A stretch of 64,000 nt of DNA from CAZGRP01 sp964527995 (GTDB taxonomy: Bacteria > Zhuqueibacterota > Zhuqueibacteria > Oceanimicrobiales > CAZGRP01). Below, piece after piece: positions 59,709 to 64,000 of the stretch. Position 1 is the stretch's first letter, and the number at the start of each line of letters is the position of its first letter. The notes under the pieces were generated by a model. That model ran no database searches. It saw only the letters and a program-made list of their open reading frames with translations, and was not told the origin of the DNA. The stretch is taken from positions 8,272-72,271 of the forward strand of contig CAZGRP010000015.1 in assembly GCA_964527995.1 (NCBI GenBank). Direction: 5' to 3'. A program made the translations under genes and the position numbers.

Positions 59709-62700
59709 TCAGAACAGACTCATCTGTGGCATGCGCGCCTTGCGCGTCCGCTCGCTGGGCGATCCAGTCTCCATGGTCTCGATCAGATCCGCCGGCACCT
59801 GCCTCAGGAAGCGGCTCGGTTCTCCCCGCCGCTGTCTGCCGAACAGCCAGCGCCTTTTGGCCGCCGTCAGCAATAGACGACGCTGGGCACGCGTCATGCC
59901 CACATAGAAGAGACGGCGCTCTTCGTCGATATCACACTCCTCCCCTTCACGGATGAACGGCAGCACGCCCTCCTCGCAGCCGATCAGAAAAACGACAGGA
60001 TATTCCAGCCCCTTGGCCGCATGCAGGGTGAGCAGCATCACGTGGTCGGCGTTGGGGGAAAGGTCATCATACGCCTGCTGAACAGAAGCTTCGACCAGGA
60101 AGTCATCCAGGCGGTTTTCGAACAGCAGTGCCCGCCGCTTCAGCCGAGGAAGCCATTTCCGATCACGCTCGCGCCCAGAGAAGTATGCCCCCAGCCCGGT
60201 CCGCTCCAGAACATCGTCCACCAGCTCAACCACAGGCGAGGTACCCGCCTTGGCTGAAAGCTCATCGATGGTATCGAAGAAATGTTGCAGCGAAGCACGT
60301 TGCGCGGCGGTCAACCTCGGGCACGACTGTAGCAAGCTCGCCAGAGCAGCCTCCGTGCCGCTGCTTCGCTCCAGGTGCTCCTGGAGGGCTTCGAGAGCGG
60401 CTTCTCCAAAGCCGCGCGGCGGCACATTGAGCACTGCCAGTGCGTCGGAGGCGGAGTTCGGGTTTGCAGCCAGGCGAAGGTAATTCAGCACCCACTGCAC
60501 CTCGCGGTTCTCCCAAAAGGGCCTGTCGCCGACGACATGGTAGGGCACACCGGCACGCTGCAGGGCTTCGCGCAGCGGCGCGAACAACGCCGTGGTTCGC
60601 GCCAGCACAGCGACATCGGAGAAGCCGCCGCCCGTGCCGCTGCCAGAGTCGACGCGGCCCGAATCCACCGAGAACATGCTGGTGCCGCCGACATGCCGCT
60701 CGATTTGATGGACAACGAACTCAGCCTCGGCCTTGTCGGTCGGTGCCAGGCAGAAGGCGATCTTTGCGCCAGCCGCAGCCACTGCCTTCAGCTCGCACGG
60801 CCCGGCCGGGTCCGTCGAGACCACCCGCGAGGCCGCATCGACGATCTCTGGAGTCGAGCGGTAATTCAGGCCGAGCCGAACCACAGTCGCCTCCGGATAG
60901 TCTTTCTCGAAACGCAGAAAGTAGCCGCGGTCGGAGCCACGAAAGCCGTAGATCGCCTGGCGCGGGTCGCCGACGACGCACAAGTTGGCGTTGCCAGGGG
61001 CCAGCAGCCGCAGCAGCCGATACTGGACCTCGTTGACGTCCTGGTATTCATCCACCAGAATCCAGCGAAAGCGATGACGCAACGCGCTGAGAGTGTCGCC
61101 GTGCTCGAGCAACAATTCCAGGGCGTGGATCAGAAGCCGGTCGTAATCCAGCGCTCCCATGCGCTGCAGTTCAGCGTCATACGACCTGGCCAGGCTGGCG
61201 AGGCCGGGGTCTGCTTCCGCCACGTCTTCAGCGGTTTGCATGCGCGCTGCCATGGCCGACAGCTTCTCCGCCAGCCGGCGGCGCTCCTGGCGCTGCTGCG
61301 AAGCCCAGATGTGTTGGATCACTCCCAGGCGCTCGCCCTCCGACAGGATGCGAAAATCCCCCGGCAACCCGGCCGCCTGGTGGAATTCCCGCAGAAGTCC
61401 GGCGGCAAGAGCGTGGAAGGTCTTGACCGTCACCCTGGCCGCAGCAGTGAGCTGCTCGCTCAGGCGCTGGCGCATCTCGTCGGCAGCTTTGTTGGTGAAG
61501 GTGAGCGCCAGCACCTCCTCCGGCTTGGCCAGGCCGTCGCGAATCAGGCGCACGATACGGTAGACCAGCGTTCGCGTCTTGCCGGTCCCAGGACCGGCCA
61601 CGATGAGCAGTGGACCCCTGCCGTGCTCAACGGCGCGCCGCTGGGGGTCGTTCAGGGGTGCGACAGCCGGAGTTGTGTCGGCCTGCGTGGCAGGCACGTC
61701 CTGCACCGCCAGGGGCGCCTGGAGGGCGATCTCTCCAATCTCCGGCTCGGGTTCGGCCTCTGCCACAACCGTGTCGACCAGGGTCGTCTGCGCTGCAAAA
61801 TGCCGCCGATCCTCTTCCGTGAAGATGCGGATGGTACCGAATTCGCCGTCGTACCCGGGGGCGATATGCACCTGTCCGGCTCGAATACGGCGCACCGCTT
61901 CGGCGAGCATCGGGCCGCCAGTCCGGTCGATTTCCTCGAGCGGCACCTCCATCAGAATGCTGAGCTCCGGCCCCAGCCGGGACAGCAGCCGGTCGAAGAG
62001 CTTCTGCACCCCCTTGGTGTTCACGCCGGTGCTGCGCACCTCGGCGATCACCTCTGGCAGCGGGATGAGGCTCCAGTACCTGCGGGCCCGGGGCGAGCGT
62101 GCCCCCTCCTGGCGGTCGGCCAGCTCCTCCACTCGGTACATCACCCCGACCGTCACCGGCTTGCCGCACACCGGGCAGAGTCCGCGGTGGTCGCGGGTTT
62201 CGCGCGGGTGCAGCCGCGCCTGGCACTTGCGGTGGCCATCAAAGTGGTACTTGCCCTCCTCCGGGAAGAACTCGATGGTGCCGAGAAAGCGATCTGGGTC
62301 GGCGGTGCGCATGGCGTCGGCGATGGCCGCGTAGGAAAGCTCGCAGTCGAAGAGGTTGGCCTCGCGAGCGAGCTTTTGGACCGAGTGGGCGTCGGAATTG
62401 GAGACCAGTGTGAAACGATCCAGGCTGGAGAGGCGCCAGTTCATCGGCGGATCGGAGGAGAGGCCGGTTTCGACGGCGAAGATATGGCCGGTGAGGTCAC
62501 CGAAGCACGCTTCGATGGAGTCGAAACCCGACTGCGAGCCGAGGGCCGAGAACCACGGCGTCCAGATGTGGGCCGGGATGAGGTAGGCATCGGGGTGACT
62601 CTCGAGAGCGATCTCCAGCAGGTCGCGGGAATCCAGGCCCAGGATGGGGCGTCCGTCCGACTCGATGTTGCCGACGCCGGCCAGCCGCGCCTGGAACCTC

Positions 62701-63059
62701 TCCACCGCTTCGAAGTCGGGCAGAAAGACCAGGTTGTGGACCTTGCGCACGCGGTCGTCTTTCTTGTAGATGTTGCTGATCTCGCCGGCGAGCAGGAAAC
62801 GCACCGGAGCCCGGCAGGCAGCCGGTACCAGCGGGTCGATGGCGGCGGCAAGGTCATCGCGCAGGCGGTAGAGCCCCTGCTCGGCCGGCACCAGGCGCTC
62901 CTTCATCTCCGCCAGCCACCCCGGGTGAGCGATATCGCCGCTCCCCAGCACGCGGATGCCCTTGAGCTGAGCCCAACGGTGCAGGTGCTCGAGATCGAGT
63001 TGCCTGCTGGTGGCTCGGGAGTAGTGGGAATGGATGTGGAGATCGGCGACAAAGGGCAT
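59709..63059 (-). CDS. EndoQ-like PHP nuclease fused to a UvrD/Rep-family helicase
   Basis: 1116 residues. Residues 1-420 match the PHP-domain family of endonuclease Q: ADLHIHSHYSRATSRQ (His8, His10), SGDIAHPGWLAEM, LLAGEISNIYKKDD (Glu93), VHNLVFLPDF (His108), YLIPAHIWTPWF (His164) and TLVSNSDAHSVQKLA (Asp223, His225), then a Cys279, Cys295, Cys298 zinc site (HRKCQARLHPRETRDHRG) and VIAEVRSTGVNTKGVQKLFD. After a 40-residue linker, residues about 465-1110 are a superfamily 1 helicase: VAGPGTGKTRTLVYRI, LTFTNKAADEMRQRLS, ILVDEYQDVNEVQYRLLRLL, VVGDPRQAIYGFRGSD, LTLHAAKGLEYPVVFLIG and VGMTRAQRRLLLTA. EndoQ cuts 5' of uracil, hypoxanthine and abasic sites. Here cutting and unwinding would be joined in one chain. 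Confidence 0.9.
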   Translation of the reverse strand: MPFVADLHIHSHYSRATSRQLDLEHLHRWAQLKGIRVLGSGDIAHPGWLAEMKERLVPAEQGLYRLRDDLAAAIDPLVPAACRAPVRFLLAGEISNIYKKDDRVRKVHNLVFLPDFEAVERFQARLAGVGNIESDGRPILGLDSRDLLEIALESHPDAYLIPAHIWTPWFSALGSQSGFDSIEACFGDLTGHIFAVETGLSSDPPMNWRLSSLDRFTLVSNSDAHSVQKLAREANLFDCELSYAAIADAMRTADPDRFLGTIEFFPEEGKYHFDGHRKCQARLHPRETRDHRGLCPVCGKPVTVGVMYRVEELADRQEGARSPRARRYWSLIPLPEVIAEVRSTGVNTKGVQKLFDRLLSRLGPELSILMEVPLEEIDRTGGPMLAEAVRRIRAGQVHIAPGYDGEFGTIRIFTEEDRRHFAAQTTLVDTVVAEAEPEPEIGEIALQAPLAVQDVPATQADTTPAVAPLNDPQRRAVEHGRGPLLIVAGPGTGKTRTLVYRIVRLIRDGLAKPEEVLALTFTNKAADEMRQRLSEQLTAAARVTVKTFHALAAGLLREFHQAAGLPGDFRILSEGERLGVIQHIWASQQRQERRRLAEKLSAMAARMQTAEDVAEADPGLASLARSYDAELQRMGALDYDRLLIHALELLLEHGDTLSALRHRFRWILVDEYQDVNEVQYRLLRLLAPGNANLCVVGDPRQAIYGFRGSDRGYFLRFEKDYPEATVVRLGLNYRSTPEIVDAASRVVSTDPAGPCELKAVAAAGAKIAFCLAPTDKAEAEFVVHQIERHVGGTSMFSVDSGRVDSGSGTGGGFSDVAVLARTTALFAPLREALQRAGVPYHVVGDRPFWENREVQWVLNYLRLAANPNSASDALAVLNVPPRGFGEAALEALQEHLERSSGTEAALASLLQSCPRLTAAQRASLQHFFDTIDELSAKAGTSPVVELVDDVLERTGLGAYFSGRERDRKWLPRLKRRALLFENRLDDFLVEASVQQAYDDLSPNADHVMLLTLHAAKGLEYPVVFLIGCEEGVLPFIREGEECDIDEERRLFYVGMTRAQRRLLLTAAKRRWLFGRQRRGEPSRFLRQVPADLIETMETGSPSERTRKARMPQMSLF

Positions 63060-63137
63060 GTCGAACCCTCTCTTTGGGTGTGGAGATTGTCAATATCTAG
63101 TGTCGCTCGTGGAAAGACAGGCAGGATGTGGTGTCAT

Positions 63138-63166
63138 ATGGTAGGGAAGCCTTTGGAAAAAGTCAA
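63138..63166 (-). promoter_or_regulatory. possible promoter of the EndoQ-helicase gene
   Basis: Minus strand TTGACT (63161-63166), 17-base spacer, TACCAT (63138-63143). A second TTGACT lies at 63193-63198 with a poor -10. The TGAGGTTGACTTTTT context matches that at 33312. The rest of 63060-63325 holds no gene. Confidence 0.4.
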
Positions 63167-63325
63167 GGGGAAAATGGGTGGCAGGAGAAAAAAGTCAACC
63201 TCATTGGGATAGGGTCACGTGGAGGATCTGGGGGTGGCAGTGACCACATGCGCCTGGTCCGTGCTCTGTCTTCGTGAACGCTGACTGGGCACGGGATTCC
63301 CTACTTCCAACGCAACCTTTCGAAG

Positions 63326-63556
63326 CTAACTCAGATGTTTTAAGAATTCGTCTATCGTCAAACCAGCTTGACGGATGATGCTGGCAAGAGTTCCCCTCGG
63401 TAAGTCTTTGCTGTGAATTGGCACAGTCACTCGACGCGCTGGTTCCGTCGAGTGAATCAGTCGAGCGTGGCTGCCTGTCTGGTGGTGGACATAGAACCCG
63501 GCGCGTTGCAGCGCCTGGACGACTTGCTTCGGCTTGAGAACTGGTAGTCTGGCCAT
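63326..63556 (-). CDS. hicA: HicA family toxin
   Basis: 76 residues with a dsRNA-binding-like HicA fold: LPVLKPKQVVQALQRAGFYV then HHQTGSHARLIHSTEPARRV, where the GSH histidine is the catalytic residue, and VPIHSKDLPRGTLASIIRQA at the end. It is an mRNA interferase of type II toxin-antitoxin systems. The ATG overlaps the antitoxin stop by one base (TGATG), so translation is coupled. Confidence 0.93.
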   Translation of the reverse strand: MARLPVLKPKQVVQALQRAGFYVHHQTGSHARLIHSTEPARRVTVPIHSKDLPRGTLASIIRQAGLTIDEFLKHLS

Positions 63557-63804
63557 CAGGCAGCTTTCAGCCTCACTGCCAGACGCTCCTTGCGCGGTTC
63601 TTCACTGAGTTGGACGTCTTCAGGAATCTCCTCACCCAACTGCACGGCGCTCTCCAGGTAGCAGCGAATCGCGTCCTCAGCCATGGCCCGCGCCTCCTCC
63701 AACGTCTCGCCAAAAGTGCAGATCTCGGGGATGGCTGGCACAACAACATTGTAGCCACCTTCCGGGAGCGGCTCGAATAAGACGGTATAGCGGTATTCTT
63801 TCAT
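63556..63804 (-). CDS. hicB: HicB family antitoxin
   Basis: 82 residues of the HicB partial RNase H fold: YTVLFEPLPEGGYNVVVPAI, PEICTFGETLEEARAMAEDA then IRCYLESAVQLGEEIPED. No DNA-binding C-terminus is seen, so it may repress weakly or not at all. The antitoxin precedes the toxin (hicBA order). ATG preceded by TGAGGTGACC. Confidence 0.92.
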   Translation of the reverse strand: MKEYRYTVLFEPLPEGGYNVVVPAIPEICTFGETLEEARAMAEDAIRCYLESAVQLGEEIPEDVQLSEEPRKERLAVRLKAA

Positions 63805-63943
63805 CTGGTCACCTCAGAGGCTGATTATCTCTCTGGCATCAATGCTGCGATTCTGAAACGACTTCGACACATGACAAGTTCTCGATTTCCGCCTTGCGAA
63901 CCGAGGACTGCGCTGTCGTAGCTCCTCGACATCGTCACAGTCC

Positions 63944-63972
63944 TAGTTACAAAAGCCCACCGAGTATGTCAA
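63944..63972 (-). promoter_or_regulatory. promoter upstream of hicBA
   Basis: Minus strand TTGACA (63967-63972), 17-base spacer, TAACTA (63944-63949). It gives a leader of about 130 bases before hicB in which no certain gene is seen. Confidence 0.55.
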
Positions 63973-64000
63973 GTTAAAAGTCGCTCACATCGGCCGGCAG

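Noticed and set aside
60375..63212. A 945-codon open frame on the plus strand opposite the EndoQ-helicase gene
   Set aside because: Antisense shadow in a GC-rich gene; composition is Arg/His/Gln-rich with no motif.

Overview
The window is bacterial chromosome at roughly 60% GC, densely coded, with long same-strand runs of overlapping genes. It looks like a draft or metagenome-assembled scaffold: it holds one run of exactly 100 N flanked by a duplicated 55-bp sequence. The gene content (PorX-type PglZ response regulator, DUF4252 proteins, CcmL/EutN vertex proteins, group 3b-type [NiFe] hydrogenase, many Ig-like and beta-barrel envelope proteins, housekeeping promoters of the type TTGACT-17-TATATT) suggests a Gram-negative, diderm member of an uncultured lineage near the FCB superphylum. 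That placement is inference; no rRNA or classical phylogenetic marker set is present.

Layout. 1-5,750: AraC regulator, a broken MNT nucleotidyltransferase, and a secreted GH38 alpha-mannosidase with a secreted carbohydrate-binding-like protein. 5,790-11,020: tRNA-Glu/tRNA-His, a Fur/PerR-type regulator with a ferritin-like protein under an evident Fur box, a cobalamin adenosyltransferase and aconitase. 11,300-14,000: a structured intergenic region, then ECF sigma, membrane anti-sigma and two DUF4252 envelope proteins. 14,100-22,900: YchF, PurC, two MFS transporters, a PAP2 phosphatase, an EEP-family hydrolase and a site-2 protease with CBS domains. 22,960-29,770: a complete operon for an NAD(P)-linked cytoplasmic [NiFe] hydrogenase (FeS, FAD/NAD, small and large subunits) with an embedded cNMP-binding protein and a maturation protease, followed by TauE/SafE plus DUF1634.

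29,860-33,320: homocysteine methyltransferase family protein, tRNA-Pro, and a minus-strand operon of zinc-ribbon protein, two tandem CcmL/EutN vertex proteins, RdgB and an Ig-like lipoprotein. 33,450-36,170: a second ECF sigma/anti-sigma pair whose third gene is an HtrA-like protein that has lost all three catalytic triad residues. 36,200-40,800: HolA, an NSS transporter with a tiny MetS subunit, UppP (interrupted only by the scaffold gap) and a small barrel protein. 40,900-52,520: a long minus-strand run of core genes (porX, tsaE, tsaB, rimI, accD, surE, guaA, glmS, LpoA-like, larE, phasin-like). 52,650-59,330: CHASE2 adenylate cyclase, a large outer-membrane barrel protein, a FecR-domain protein and a secreted protein, probably one envelope-signalling unit. 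59,700-63,060: an unusual fusion of an EndoQ-like PHP nuclease with a UvrD-type helicase. The window ends with a hicBA toxin-antitoxin pair.

The strongest items for follow-up are the EndoQ-helicase fusion, the dead HtrA in a sigma-factor operon, the PorX/cyclase/FecR/barrel neighbourhood, the orphan tandem vertex proteins, and the near-leaderless ECF promoters. No CRISPR array, prophage or insertion sequence was seen. No promoter or homology search was run; all motif calls were made by eye.
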